This document shows positions 50,933-60,599 of a stretch of DNA of 64,000 nucleotides, piece by piece. This stretch comes from Opitutaceae bacterium (GTDB lineage Bacteria > Verrucomicrobiota > Verrucomicrobiia > Opitutales > Opitutaceae): NCBI GenBank assembly GCA_016794785.1, contig JAEUHC010000015.1, positions 62,001 through 126,000 on the forward strand, written 5' to 3'. The first letter of the stretch is position 1, and every line of letters begins with the position of its first letter. Made by a program: the position numbers and the translations under genes. Below the pieces are notes generated by a model. It made no database searches. It was not told where the DNA came from and was given only the letters and a program-made list of their open reading frames with translations.

Positions 50933-53900
50933 TCAAAACGCCGTCGTGAGCGACAGCGAGTAGGTGCGTTTCCGCCAGTCGCCGTAGGTCTGCACGCCGG
51001 CCCCGGAGGGGTCGCCGACGAAGGCCGGGAAGTCTTCGCCGAAGACGTTGTTCACGCGCAGCTGCGCGCGCAGGCCGCGGGGCAGCCAGCGCGCGAGAGG
51101 GGAAAGGGAGCCCTGCACAAATGCGTCGCACTGCCAGTAGGGGCGCACGCGGTCGCGGCCTTGCAGGTCCCACATCAGCCGGGGGAGCACGCGCGAGTGG
51201 AAATAGTGGCCGTCCACCCCGAGGCCCCACGACCGGGCCGACCACGCGGCGCCGAACTTGGCGCGGTAGCGGAGGACATTGGCGCCGCCGCCCTCGGGAT
51301 GGGCGAGCTCGTCAACCACGCGCGCGCCGGGCAGCAGCAGGTGATCGTAGCGCGTGAAGTAGAGCAGGCGGCCGTAGGCCTCGAGCGTGCCGCCGGGGGC
51401 CTTGGTCCAGGCGTAGTCGAGTGACAGGTTCCAATTGTGCGAGCGGCGCGACGCGGAGTTGATGGCGCCGGTGATGACGCTGCGCACCGTGCCGGCGGCG
51501 CCGCCCGTATCCGCCTCGGTGCGGCGGATCACGCGATCGGGAAAGAGGTGCTCGAGGTTGAGGACCGTCTGCACATCGAGCGTGACGAGTTCGTTGACCT
51601 TGCGGGTCTCGACAAAGTCGAGCGCGGCGCGGAAGCGATGCTCGGTCCCGCGTCGCCAGATCAGGCCGGCGGTCTGGGTGAGCGCATCCTCCGGCAGGAG
51701 AAACGGGTTCACGAAGTCCTCCTCCGAGACCGTGATGGTCAGTTTTTGCGTCGGGTCGTAGGCTTGGCGGAAATCGATGCCGGCCGTCGTGGGGCGGCTG
51801 TTGGGCGGCGCGAGGGTCACGCGGCTGAGCTGCGGGGTGGGGTAGCGGCTGGAGGTGCTCACGCTGCCGCGGAAGGCCAGGCCGCCGGGCAGACGGGCCT
51901 TGAACGCGAGCGTGGGGGCGACGTTGGCCTCGGTGGTGTTGCGCGAGGCGATGTAGCGCACGGCGAAATCGCCCTCGAGGCCGTGCAGCCACGCGGGCCG
52001 CCAGCGGTCCGGGAGGAGCGGGGCCTGCACCTCGCCGAAGATGCTGTAGCGCTCGATCGCGCGGCCGAGGTAGAGCACGGGATCGGCGGCGAGCGTGCCG
52101 TCGGCAAAGCGCCGTTCGTCGAGGTGGCGCGCGAGGGCGTTGTGCCGGTAGTCGGCGCCGAGGTTCACGGCGGCGGTGCCGGTCGGCAGCGCGAGGGCGC
52201 GGTGGCCGAGCCGCACGGAGGCATCGATGGTGGTGTAGTCGCCTACCGTGATGAAGCGCCCCTGACCGCCGCGGTAAATCAGCACCTGATCGTAGAACTC
52301 CTGCGGCGGGGCCAAGATCTGCGGGTCGCGCAGCGGGTTGTAGCGGCCCTCGTCGATCAGTTTTTCCCAGCGGGTGGAGTCCGCGCCGGCTAGGCCGCGA
52401 TAGCGGGAGAGGTTGCGGCCGTATTGGCCGTCGGCGAGGAGCGTCCAGCCGCGGGGGAGCTTGAAGAGCGCACTCAGCACGCCGGAGCCAAACTCAAGGC
52501 GCGCGCGGCTGTAGTGTTCGCCGAGGCGCGGGGCGAGTTCGAGCAGCGAGATGGCGATGTCCTGCCCAAAGGGGTTGCCGGGCGCCGTGGCGCGCATCCG
52601 CAGGTCGGCTGCGACCACATCGTAGCCGCGATGGATGACCGTGCGCGTATACATGCTGTCGAGGCCGAGCTGCAGCCACGGGGCGACATCGTAAACGACG
52701 GAGGCGAAATAAGCCGAGCGCTCCTGCGCGCGGCCGTAGGGGTAGTTCAGGCTGTCGGTGGACGAGGCGAGGCCGCCGGGAGCACGAAGCAAATCCCAGT
52801 TGCGCACGCCGGCGCGGCCTGCAAACGCGGCGAGGCCCCCGCGTCCATCGGCGCCGGGGGCAACGGAGGTGAAGGTGGCGGAGCCCAGGCCGGAGAGGGG
52901 CGGCGGCACCGGCGGCGGATCGCCGGGCATGGGATTCTCGGGCAGCGCGACGTAGCTGCGGATGTTGGGCGTCGCGCGGTAGAGCGAGGTGGTGGGCGAG
53001 AGATCGGGCCGCCGGCGGCGCTGGCGGTAGCCGAGCTCCGTCTCGGTGGGCGGCACGGTTTGCGTGAGGCTGGCGTTGAAGCGCACGCGCAGCGCGCCGC
53101 CAAACAAGGCGCGGCTGTGCATGATCGCGGCGGAGGATTGCGGGGCGTCGTAGCGCGCGAGGGCGTTGGTGTAGGTGAGGGAAACCTCCGTGGCGTCGGA
53201 ATCCACGGCGGGGCGGAGCACGATGTTGACGATGCCGCCGACGGCGTTGCCGCTGTAGAGCGCGGCGGCGGAGAGGGGCAGCACCTCGATTTGCTGCACG
53301 AGGCTGAGCGGGATGAAGTTCACGTCGGGCGTCTGGCTGGGCGAGCCGCTGACGAGCGCCTCGGGCAGGCGGCGGCCGTTGACGAGCACGATGGTCTGAT
53401 CGGAGCCGAAGCCGCGGAGGTTCACATTGGTGCTGCCGGCGAGAAAGGCCGGGACGCCGCCGTCCTGCTCGGGCGGCCGCGTGGCGGCGTCGCTGTCGAG
53501 CACTTCGCGCTGGAGAAACTCGTTGAGGTTCACGACGCCGCTGCGTGCGATCTGGTCGCGGTTGTGGATGGTGTAGGGGATGGCGTCGTTCTCCGTGCGC
53601 ACGAGATCGAGGTGATCGCCGGGGCCGCGGGGGCCGGCGCGCGTCTCGCTGCGGTCGAAGGGATTTTCCCGCGTGGTGTGGTCGCGCACGAGGAAGGGCG
53701 CGAGCGACGCCGGATCACTCGACGGCTGGAGACGCTGGGGATCGAGCCGCCGGGTGCGGTCCGCCTCGACGACCACGCCGGCGATCTCGAGCGAACGGAA
53801 GCCGTCCGCGCTGGCCACGAGACGATGCGTGCCCGGGGTGACGGCGCGAAATTCAAAATCGCCGCGCGCATCGGTCGTCGCGGTGTGGTGCGTGGGCGGC

Positions 53901-54286
53901 AGGACGAGCCGGGCCCCCGCAATCGCGGTGCCGTCGGACGTGAGCAGTCGGCCGCGGAGGGCGCCGGTCGGCGCGGCGGCGGGGCCGATCACGAAGCGAT
54001 CCGGGCCGTTGGGCCGCGCGACGAAGCCGGTGCCGCGTAGCAGGCGCGCGAGGGCCTCGGCCGGCGCGAGCTTGCCGGTGACCGGCGCGGATTGCACGGC
54101 GCGCAGCGCGTCGAACGAGAAGAGCACTTCGATCTGCGTGAGCCGCGAGAAGGCGAGGAGCGCCTGCGCCGCGGATTGCGCCGGCAGATCGAAATCCACC
54201 GTGCGCTCCGCCGCCGCGGCCTGCGGGCCGACGCCAACGCCCGCGAGGGCGAGCAGCAGACGGAGCAGGACGGGCGCGAGCCGCAC
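50933..54286 (-). CDS. TonB-dependent receptor with STN signalling domain
   Basis: 1117 residues from a GTG start. Signal peptide (RLAPVLLRLLLALAGVGVGP), then an STN domain (FDLPAQSAAQALLAFSRL, LRGTGFVARPNGPDRFVIG; about 30-105) that touches the FecR antisigma factor, a carboxypeptidase-regulatory-like beta domain (TAIAGARLVLPPTHHTATTD; about 110-190), a plug (YTIHNRDQIARSGVVNLNEF, RGFGSDQTIVLVNGRRLP, VLPLSAAALYSGNAVGGIV) and a large barrel ending LSLTTAF with terminal Phe. The order sigma factor, FecR, receptor is that of a cell-surface signalling system; substrate unknown. Confidence 0.93.
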   Translation of the reverse strand: MRLAPVLLRLLLALAGVGVGPQAAAAERTVDFDLPAQSAAQALLAFSRLTQIEVLFSFDALRAVQSAPVTGKLAPAEALARLLRGTGFVARPNGPDRFVIGPAAAPTGALRGRLLTSDGTAIAGARLVLPPTHHTATTDARGDFEFRAVTPGTHRLVASADGFRSLEIAGVVVEADRTRRLDPQRLQPSSDPASLAPFLVRDHTTRENPFDRSETRAGPRGPGDHLDLVRTENDAIPYTIHNRDQIARSGVVNLNEFLQREVLDSDAATRPPEQDGGVPAFLAGSTNVNLRGFGSDQTIVLVNGRRLPEALVSGSPSQTPDVNFIPLSLVQQIEVLPLSAAALYSGNAVGGIVNIVLRPAVDSDATEVSLTYTNALARYDAPQSSAAIMHSRALFGGALRVRFNASLTQTVPPTETELGYRQRRRRPDLSPTTSLYRATPNIRSYVALPENPMPGDPPPVPPPLSGLGSATFTSVAPGADGRGGLAAFAGRAGVRNWDLLRAPGGLASSTDSLNYPYGRAQERSAYFASVVYDVAPWLQLGLDSMYTRTVIHRGYDVVAADLRMRATAPGNPFGQDIAISLLELAPRLGEHYSRARLEFGSGVLSALFKLPRGWTLLADGQYGRNLSRYRGLAGADSTRWEKLIDEGRYNPLRDPQILAPPQEFYDQVLIYRGGQGRFITVGDYTTIDASVRLGHRALALPTGTAAVNLGADYRHNALARHLDERRFADGTLAADPVLYLGRAIERYSIFGEVQAPLLPDRWRPAWLHGLEGDFAVRYIASRNTTEANVAPTLAFKARLPGGLAFRGSVSTSSRYPTPQLSRVTLAPPNSRPTTAGIDFRQAYDPTQKLTITVSEEDFVNPFLLPEDALTQTAGLIWRRGTEHRFRAALDFVETRKVNELVTLDVQTVLNLEHLFPDRVIRRTEADTGGAAGTVRSVITGAINSASRRSHNWNLSLDYAWTKAPGGTLEAYGRLLYFTRYDHLLLPGARVVDELAHPEGGGANVLRYRAKFGAAWSARSWGLGVDGHYFHSRVLPRLMWDLQGRDRVRPYWQCDAFVQGSLSPLARWLPRGLRAQLRVNNVFGEDFPAFVGDPSGAGVQTYGDWRKRTYSLSLTTAF

Positions 54287-54303
54287 GGTGGAACCTGAGG
54301 AGG

Positions 54304-55317
54304 TTAACGCGCCGGGCGCGGCCTGACGGCAATCGCCCCGGAGGAATCCTCGCTGACGCGCACCGGAAACGCCGTTTCCAGTGCCGCCATGAACGCCCGG
54401 AGATCCTCCAAGCCGTAGAAACCGCCGATGCGCAGCGCCGCAATCGCCGGGTCCACCTCGATGCGCCGCCCGTGGTAGCGGGCGAACACGGCGACGACCT
54501 TGCTCAGCGGCACATCGTCAAAAATCGCGTGGCCGCGCCGCCATGCCAGCGCGTTCTCCATCGCCGATTCGGAGAGGACGGTGACCACGACGCCCTGCGC
54601 GCTGGCGGTGAGACGGTGGCCGGCCGTCAAAGAGAACGGCTCGTCCTTGTGCTGGTTCGCCGGGTCGCTGGGGTGGACGAGCACGGAGCCCTCGACCACG
54701 AGCACCTCGAGCGGAATCGCGTCCGCGGCGTCGTTGCGCACGGTGAACGTCGTGCCGGTGACGCGCACAGACCCGGCGGGCGTATCGACGATGAAAGGCC
54801 GCGTTGGGTCCTTGGCGACGGCGAACCACGCTTCGCCGTCCGCGAGGCGCACGCGGCGCTCGGTGGCGGTGTTCTCAAAGCGGAGGGTCGTGCGGGCGTT
54901 GAGCTCGACGCGCGTGCCATCGGCCAGCGTGTGGGCGCTGCGTTGCGCGACGGCGGTGGCGAGGCTCTGCACCGTGGCCGCGGGCCGCGCGATCCAAACA
55001 CCGACGGCAACGAGGGCGGCCGCGGCGAGACCGAGGGCGGCAAACTGCGGGAAGCCCCAGCGGCGGGCGGCGGGTGCGCGCGAGAGGGAGGGCATCTTCA
55101 CGGCACCGGCCACGACGAGCGCGGGCAGCTGCGCCTCGAGGTCGGCGGAAAACTGGCAGTAGCGGGAGAGCAGTTCCCGGTGGCGCGGATCGCGGGCGAG
55201 CCAGGCGTCGAGTTCGGCGCGGCGGGCGCCGTCGAGCGGATCGCCGTCGAGGCGGGCGGCCCAGAGGGCGGCTTCCTCGGCGAGCGGGGAGTTGGGTTCG
55301 GGGGCGGAGAGTTTCAT
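54304..55317 (-). CDS. FecR-family antisigma/regulator protein
   Basis: 337 residues. N-terminal cytoplasmic DUF4880-like helices (AALWAARLDGDPLDGARRAELDAWLARDPRHRELL), a membrane helix at about 91-110 (FAALGLAAAALVAVGVWIA), then the periplasmic FecR domain (RTTLRFENTATERRVRLADGEAWFAVAKDP, GSVRVTGTTFTVRN) and a C-terminal secretin/STN-like segment (VPLSKVVAVFARYHGRRIEVD). It relays occupation of the receptor to the sigma factor. Start codon overlaps the sigma gene stop (ATGA); 17 bases to the receptor gene. Confidence 0.92.
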   Translation of the reverse strand: MKLSAPEPNSPLAEEAALWAARLDGDPLDGARRAELDAWLARDPRHRELLSRYCQFSADLEAQLPALVVAGAVKMPSLSRAPAARRWGFPQFAALGLAAAALVAVGVWIARPAATVQSLATAVAQRSAHTLADGTRVELNARTTLRFENTATERRVRLADGEAWFAVAKDPTRPFIVDTPAGSVRVTGTTFTVRNDAADAIPLEVLVVEGSVLVHPSDPANQHKDEPFSLTAGHRLTASAQGVVVTVLSESAMENALAWRRGHAIFDDVPLSKVVAVFARYHGRRIEVDPAIAALRIGGFYGLEDLRAFMAALETAFPVRVSEDSSGAIAVRPRPAR

Positions 55318-55871
55318 GAAAGAGCCTTGCCTGTGGCGGTGGATGCGGCCGGGGCGGTTTCGGCGGGAAGCGCGGCGCGAAGCAGGCGCAGGGCGCGCGC
55401 GTGTTGTTTTTCGACCGTGGAGATGGCGATGCCGAGACGATCGGCGATCTCGCGGTGGGAGAGGAGCTCGACCTTGCGGAGGAGGAGCACGGTGCGGCAG
55501 CCCTCGGGCAGGTCGGCGAGGGCGGCTTCGAGCAGGCGCAATTCCTGGTGGGCCATCACTTGCTGGGGGACGCCCGGTGTGTCGGTGGGGGCAGAATCGG
55601 AGCCGGCGGGCGATGGGGAAAAGGGCGCGATGCTGCGGCGCTTGAGGCGGTTGATGGCGAGGCGGCGGGCGGTGGTGTAGAGGACGGCCTCGGGCTGGAT
55701 GATGCGGGCGTCCTGGCTCGTGGGATAGACGCGCAGGTAGGCGTCGTGCGCGATGTCCTGCGCCTCGGTGGGGTTGCCGAGCAGCCGCTCGAGATAGCGG
55801 CGCAGCGGGGCGAGCGTCTCGCGGTAGAGCGAGGCGAAGTCACGGCGCGGCGGCGGGGCTTCCTCAGGCAT
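55314..55871 (-). CDS. ECF sigma factor, FecI type
   Basis: 185 residues from the ATG at 55871; a longer form from 55958 would add 29 Pro-rich residues. Region 2 (LYRETLAPLRRYLERLLGN, AQDIAHDAYLRVY) and region 4 (LPEGCRTVLLLRKVELLSHREIADRLGIAISTVEKQHARA) with a helix-turn-helix are both present. Between them is a longer Ser/Pro-rich linker. It directs transcription of the receptor gene when released by FecR. Coupled to FecR by ATGA overlap. Confidence 0.93.
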   Translation of the reverse strand: MPEEAPPPRRDFASLYRETLAPLRRYLERLLGNPTEAQDIAHDAYLRVYPTSQDARIIQPEAVLYTTARRLAINRLKRRSIAPFSPSPAGSDSAPTDTPGVPQQVMAHQELRLLEAALADLPEGCRTVLLLRKVELLSHREIADRLGIAISTVEKQHARALRLLRAALPAETAPAASTATGKALS

Positions 55872-56196
55872 GGCTGGGGGCGGCGGGTCGGCGGTCGGCG
55901 GAGCGGGGGCGAAAGGCGAGGGCGAGAGGGCGGGTTTCACAGATAGCCCGAACGACAATCAAGCCGGCCAAACCCGCTACTCGCCGGGTGAGTTTTTTTG
56001 AGCGTGGGCGATGGCATGACGGAAGCGGACAGGGGAAGGCCCCCGCGGTTCGGCGATCGGGGAATCAGGCGGAACAAGTGAAAGCGAACACCGGCGGCGC
56101 GTAAGGGCGAGGTTGTTTGCGGGACGGCGTTCTTCTTGGCCGAACCCGCCATTGACAACCCGGGTCTGCCTGTGCCCTGCTGATCCACTTTCCTCC

Positions 56197-56640
56197 ATGA
56201 GCATCCTTCTCGGAATCCTCACCTTTGTCCTGATCCTCGTTTCGCTCTTCCTCGTCCTCATCGTCCTCATGCAGAAGACCAAGGACGGCGGCATCGGCGC
56301 GGCCCTCGGCGGCGGCGCGACGGAGGCGGCCTTTGGCGCGGAGACGAACAACGTGCTCAGCAAGTCCACCATCTACGCGGCGATCATCTTCTTCGTGCTG
56401 GCCTTTGTGCTCTATCTCGGGCGCATCTACGAGTCCAAGCACGGCGGCGTTGATTCGGGTCGCGCGCTGCCCGCCATGCCGGCGGCCGCCACGCCGGCGC
56501 CTGCGGCCCCGGTGGCGGGCGCAACCGCCGCTCCGGCGGTGACGGTCCCCGCCACAGCGCCCGCGACCGATGCGGCCGCGGCTACCGCGCCCGCGACGAC
56601 CCCCGCTCCGGCCCCCACGCCCGAGGCGCCCAAGAAGTAA
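56197..56640 (+). CDS. secG: Protein-export membrane protein SecG, with long Ala/Pro tail
   Basis: 147 residues. Two membrane helices (2-25, [21 protein letters not shown]; 56-75, [17 protein letters not shown]) with the conserved [15 protein letters not shown] loop between them, as in SecG of the SecYEG channel. E. coli SecG is about 110 residues; the extra C-terminal 60 residues here are a low-complexity Ala/Pro/Thr tail. A TTGACA at 56152-56157 could be a -35 element but no good -10 follows. Upstream is the divergent sigma gene; the next gene begins 9 bases downstream. Confidence 0.92.
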   Translation: MSILLGILTFVLILVSLFLVLIVLMQKTKDGGIGAALGGGATEAAFGAETNNVLSKSTIYAAIIFFVLAFVLYLGRIYESKHGGVDSGRALPAMPAAATPAPAAPVAGATAAPAVTVPATAPATDAAAATAPATTPAPAPTPEAPKK

Positions 56641-56649
56641 GTCTCGCCC

Positions 56650-57534
56650 ATGCCGACTCCCGGCAAGTCCGCGCCCGCCCTTTCCCGGCGGGCGTTTTGC
56701 TTTTTGGCGGCGGGACTTCTGGCGGTCGGCGCCCACGGCGCGTCGCCTCCCACTGTCCTTCCCGAACTCGCCCAAATCGGAAAACCCAACGCCGAACAGG
56801 CGGCGCGGCTGGTCGAACAGTTTCGCACGGCTGGCATCCCGGGCGACTATTATCTCGAATTCGAGCTGCGCTCACTGCCTCGTCGCGGCACGGGGCCGAC
56901 GCTCACGGGCCGCTGGTGGGGCACACGCAACGACCGAGGCACGCTCAGCCGCATCGAGATCACGGGGACGACCGGCGGGATGCATCGCTTCATTCTGCAA
57001 AACGGCGACGGCGCCACGGTCTGGCAGTCGGCCGACGGCGGCGCCGCCCCGATGAAGGCCGAAGCGCTGCTAGCCCCGCTGACTCCCGAGATCGAGCTGA
57101 CCGCCTTCGATCTCATGATGCCATTTCTCTACTGGCCCAATCCCACAGTGGAGAAAATCACGCGCATGCTCGGGAGGCCGGCGCACCAATTTCTGTTTCC
57201 CGCGCCGCCGGCGTTCACCGCAGTCCATCCCGGGATCGGCGCCGTGCGCGCGTGGCTCGACACCCAGTTCAACGCCCCCACGCAGATCGAAATCATCGGG
57301 CCCGACGGCCGCGCCCGGCGCAGTTTCTCCCTGCTGGAATTGAAGAACGTGGGCGGGCAGCATCTCCCGAAGTCGGTCGATTATCGCAACGAACTGACGC
57401 GCGACAAAACCCGCCTCCAGCTCACCGCCGGCGCGCTCAACCTGAGCCATCCCTCGGCGCTGTTCGCGCCCGCCACGCTCACGAAGCCGGCCACACCCAT
57501 CGACGCGTCGCGACTCACGCGAATCGACCCATGA
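56650..57534 (+). CDS. Secreted LolA-like (outer-membrane lipoprotein-sorting) protein
   Basis: 294 residues. N-terminal signal with Arg-Arg (SRRAFCFLAAGLLAVGAHG). The mature half-barrel pattern (LRSLPRRGTGPTLTGRWWGTR, RIEITGTTGG, MHRFILQNGDGATVWQS, and the late AWLDTQFNAPTQIEIIG and YRNELTRDKTRLQLTAGAL) is like LolA/LolB-fold lipoprotein-sorting proteins found in this phylum. It would carry lipids or lipoproteins across the periplasm. The call is by pattern and could be wrong. Overlaps the next gene by ATGA and follows secG closely, so it may share its transcript. Confidence 0.6.
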   Translation: MPTPGKSAPALSRRAFCFLAAGLLAVGAHGASPPTVLPELAQIGKPNAEQAARLVEQFRTAGIPGDYYLEFELRSLPRRGTGPTLTGRWWGTRNDRGTLSRIEITGTTGGMHRFILQNGDGATVWQSADGGAAPMKAEALLAPLTPEIELTAFDLMMPFLYWPNPTVEKITRMLGRPAHQFLFPAPPAFTAVHPGIGAVRAWLDTQFNAPTQIEIIGPDGRARRSFSLLELKNVGGQHLPKSVDYRNELTRDKTRLQLTAGALNLSHPSALFAPATLTKPATPIDASRLTRIDP

Positions 57535-58205
57535 CACGGCGAAAGCCCCCCCGGCTCGTGGTGTTTGATTTCGACGGCACTCTGATTGACAGCCTGCCCC
57601 TCGTCCTGGCTGCGATTGCCCACGCGGTCGAGGGCTTCGGGCCCAAGCCAACGAAGGAAATCTTTGCCACCCTCGGCGGCCCGCCGGAGCGCTTCCTGGT
57701 GCCATTGCTCCACGACGTGAGCGCACTGCCGGTCGCGATTGATCGGCTGATGAGCTTTCACCGGGAGAATTCCCATTTGATGGAGCCTTTTGCAGGCGCC
57801 GATGCCGCGCTCGCGGCCTTGGCTGCGGCTGACGTCCCTGTGGCACTTTGGACGGGCCGGGATCGCCACTCGACCCAGCGTCTGCTCGCCCTCCGCGGTT
57901 GGGGTGATCGCTTCGCTGCAATCGTTTGTGGCGACGATTTCTCGTCACACAAACCCGATCCCGAGGGGCTGCGCGCGATTCTCGCCCGCCTGGGCGTGGC
58001 GCCGAGTGAGGCGGTGCTCGTGGGCGATTCCGATGTCGATGTGCTCGGCGGCAGTGCGGCCGGCGTCGATTCGGTGATGATCCACCATGGCCGGGCGGTG
58101 GAGACCGCGGTCGCGGCGCGCGCCTGGCGGATGGTGGCGTCGCCGCCGGAGGCATACACCTGTGTGCTGCAACTGACCGGCCGGCCGGCGAAATCAACCG
58201 GGTGA
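57531..58205 (+). CDS. HAD-superfamily hydrolase, phosphoglycolate phosphatase-like
   Basis: 224 residues in the ATGA overlap with the previous gene. HAD motifs: I, VVFDFDGTLIDS (Asp-x-Asp nucleophile); II, ALWTGRDRHST; III/IV, HKPDPEGLRAIL and VLVGDSDVDVLGG. A cap domain lies between motifs I and II (AIAHAVEGFGPKP ...). It dephosphorylates a small phosphorylated metabolite; the closest named relatives are phosphoglycolate or pyrophosphatase-type enzymes. Confidence 0.85.
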   Translation: MTRRKPPRLVVFDFDGTLIDSLPLVLAAIAHAVEGFGPKPTKEIFATLGGPPERFLVPLLHDVSALPVAIDRLMSFHRENSHLMEPFAGADAALAALAAADVPVALWTGRDRHSTQRLLALRGWGDRFAAIVCGDDFSSHKPDPEGLRAILARLGVAPSEAVLVGDSDVDVLGGSAAGVDSVMIHHGRAVETAVAARAWRMVASPPEAYTCVLQLTGRPAKSTG

Positions 58206-58265
58206 AAAATATCGTTGCCGCGGGCGCGGTGCGAGTGCCTGCTTCGCACGAATTCATCGCCGACC

Positions 58266-58583
58266 ATGGCCAAAAAATCTAGCAAACCCTCCGCTCCGCT
58301 TACCTTCGATCTGCCGATTTCGCTGATCGCCCGCATCGAGACGTGCCGCAAAGGCCACGGCTTTTCCACCGCCAGCGAGGTCGTCCGCACGGCCATCGCC
58401 TCCTTCGATTTCGAGTCCTGCCAGCCCGAGCGCGACCCGCACCGCCAGATCTCGGTGCGTATCGCCGGCGACCAGCGCGCCATGCTCAAGCGCTATGCCC
58501 GCATCAAGAAGGCCAGCGTGGGCGAACTGCTCCGCATCGCCATCGAGGCGCTGCCGACCAAGGGCGCGAAGAAAAAGAAGTAA
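58266..58583 (+). CDS. Small protein with two ribbon-helix-helix-like segments
   Basis: 105 residues from the ATG at 58266; the frame from 58215 adds a Cys-rich stretch with no match. Two segments each have a strand followed by two helices of the CopG/Arc type: LTFDLPISLIARIETCRKGHGFSTASEVVRTA, then HRQISVRIAGDQRAMLKRYARIKKASVGELLRIA. The N-terminus (AKKSSKPSA) and C-terminus (KGAKKKK) are basic, which fits DNA binding. A tandem RHH in one chain would work like a covalently linked dimer. Target unknown. Terminator at 58619 follows. Confidence 0.6.
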   Translation: MAKKSSKPSAPLTFDLPISLIARIETCRKGHGFSTASEVVRTAIASFDFESCQPERDPHRQISVRIAGDQRAMLKRYARIKKASVGELLRIAIEALPTKGAKKKK

Positions 58584-58618
58584 TCCTCTCCGCGCCAATC
58601 GGGCGCGGCGTTTATCCC

Positions 58619-58645
58619 GGCGGCCGGTCTCCGGCCGCCTTTTTT
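58619..58645 (+). terminator. Rho-independent terminator after the RHH gene
   Basis: GGCGGCCGG-TCT-CCGGCCGCC followed by TTTTTT: 9-base perfect stem, 3-base loop. It ends the unit containing the LolA-like, HAD and RHH genes and separates it from rpsA. Confidence 0.9.
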
Positions 58646-58862
58646 GCGGACACTGATTATCCGCTTGCCGTGGGTTGGTCGCGTCGGCGAAGCTGACCGT
58701 TCGCGGCAGTCAGTCGGTCAGGTTGGCGTTAAGCCGCGAGCTCCCGCCAATCTGTCTCGTCAGTTCAACCATCAACCCATCCGGTCGCGCCTCACCGTGC
58801 GGCCGAATCCGTCGGGCGGGCGCATCTGGAGCAGGCGCGCGGCCGGCGCTTCCGAAAAAGTC

Positions 58863-60533
58863 ATGAGTTCCGTAATGCAAGAACTGCTCGCGCAGTCGTC
58901 CTTCGACAAGCTGAAGGAGGGCGCGATCGTCCCCGGTGTCATCACCGAAATTCGCCACAACGACGTCGTCGTTGATATCGGCGGCAAGTCCGAGGGAGTG
59001 ATCCCCGCCCACGAATTCATCGACATCGGTGAACTCCAGATCGGCTCCACCATCGATGTGATGGTCGAGAAACTGGAGGACAAATTCGGCGCCCCGATCC
59101 TGTCGTTTGACAAGGCGGAGCAGAAGAAAAACTGGGACAACATCCTCACTAAGTTTCCCGAGGGCTCCGTGGCCGCGGGCCGAGTGAAGGCCAAGGTCAA
59201 GGGCGGCCTGATCATCTCGATCGGCGTCGATGCCTTCATGCCGGCGTCGCACATCGACATCCAGCCCCCCAAGAACCTCGATCAATACGTCGGCCAGACC
59301 TACGATTTCAAGGTCCTCAAGATCAACCTCGAGCGGAAGAACATCGTCCTCTCGCGCCGCGAGCTCATCGAGCAGCAGCGCACCGAGAAGCGCCGCAACC
59401 TCCTCGATTCGATCCAGCCCGGCCAAGTGCGCAAGGGCGTCGTCAAGAACATCACCGACTTCGGCGCGTTCATCGACCTCGACGGCATGGACGGCCTCCT
59501 CCACATCACCGACATGTCGTGGGGCCGCATTTCGCACCCCTCCGAGATGCTCAAGCAGGGCGAGGAGATTCAGGTCATGATCATCGAGGTGAACCGCGAC
59601 AAAGAGCGCGTCTCCCTCGGTCTCAAGCAGACCACCAAGAACCCGTGGGACGAGATCGATCGGAAGTTCCCGGTCGGCGCCAAGGTCCACGGCAAGGTCG
59701 TCAATCTCGTGCCCTACGGCGCGTTCGTCGAGATTGAGCCCGGGGTCGAAGGCCTCGTCCACATCACCGAGATGTCCTGGACCAAACGCATCACCAAGCC
59801 CTCCGAACTGCTCAAGGTCGGTCAGGAGCTCGATGCGGTGGTTCTCGGCATCCAGAAAGACGAGCAGAAGATCTCGCTCGGCCTCCGCCAGCTCGAGCCG
59901 AACCCGTGGGACATGGTCCGCCACAACTACCCGATCGGCGCTCGGGTCCGCGGCAAGGTCCGCAACATGACCACCTACGGCGCCTTCATCGAACTCGAAG
60001 AGGGCATCGACGGCATGGTGCACGTCTCCGACATGAGCTGGACCCGCAAGGTCAACCACCCGTCCGAAGTCCTGAAGAAGGGCGACGAAGTGGACGCCAT
60101 CGTCCTCGACGTGGATTCCGGCCAGCAGCGCATCAGCCTCGGCATGAAGCAGCTCGCGGTCGATCCGTGGTCGGACATCGACTCGTTCTTCAAGATCGGC
60201 GACGTCGTCAAGGGCACGGTCACCAAGATTACGTCGTTCGGCGCCTTCGTGGAGCTGAAGGATGGCATCGACGGTCTCGTGCACATCTCGCAGATCAGCG
60301 AGGAGCGCATCGACAAGGTGAAGGACGTGCTCAAGCCCGGCCAGGAAGTCACCGCCCGCGTGATCAAGATTGATCGCGAGGAGCGTCGTCTCGGCCTCTC
60401 GATCAAGGCCGCCAACTACTCCGAGTCGGAACTCGCCGCCGAGACCTCCGCCTACGAGCAGCTGAACCGCAGCGCCGGCAACGACATGATGAACCTCGGA
60501 GACATCCTCGACGAGGCCGCGAAGAAGGAGTAA
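58863..60533 (+). CDS. rpsA: 30S ribosomal protein S1
   Basis: 556 residues from the ATG at 58863. Six S1 (OB-fold) repeats are visible: GAIVPGVITEI (20-30), GSVAAGRVKAKV (101-112), GQVRKGVVKNITDFGAFI, GAKVHGKVVNLVPYGAFV, GARVRGKVRNMTTYGAFI and GDVVKGTVTKITSFGAFV, the last four with DGLVHIT/S motifs. S1 binds pyrimidine-rich mRNA leaders and brings them to the ribosome; given the C/T-rich leaders of many genes in this window, it may matter more than usual here. A 217-base leader separates the gene from the terminator upstream. Terminator follows at 60564. Confidence 0.97.
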   Translation: MSSVMQELLAQSSFDKLKEGAIVPGVITEIRHNDVVVDIGGKSEGVIPAHEFIDIGELQIGSTIDVMVEKLEDKFGAPILSFDKAEQKKNWDNILTKFPEGSVAAGRVKAKVKGGLIISIGVDAFMPASHIDIQPPKNLDQYVGQTYDFKVLKINLERKNIVLSRRELIEQQRTEKRRNLLDSIQPGQVRKGVVKNITDFGAFIDLDGMDGLLHITDMSWGRISHPSEMLKQGEEIQVMIIEVNRDKERVSLGLKQTTKNPWDEIDRKFPVGAKVHGKVVNLVPYGAFVEIEPGVEGLVHITEMSWTKRITKPSELLKVGQELDAVVLGIQKDEQKISLGLRQLEPNPWDMVRHNYPIGARVRGKVRNMTTYGAFIELEEGIDGMVHVSDMSWTRKVNHPSEVLKKGDEVDAIVLDVDSGQQRISLGMKQLAVDPWSDIDSFFKIGDVVKGTVTKITSFGAFVELKDGIDGLVHISQISEERIDKVKDVLKPGQEVTARVIKIDREERRLGLSIKAANYSESELAAETSAYEQLNRSAGNDMMNLGDILDEAAKKE

Positions 60534-60563
60534 CCGCTTCGCGCGTCAGTCGCGTAAACTTAC

Positions 60564-60599
60564 AAGGCCGCCATCCTGCAAGGGGTGGCGGCCTTTTTT
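60564..60599 (+). terminator. Rho-independent terminator after rpsA
   Basis: AAGGCCGCCA ... TGGCGGCCTT with a 12-base loop that can extend the stem (TCC/GGG), then TTTTTT. Ten-pair stem. Confidence 0.9.
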
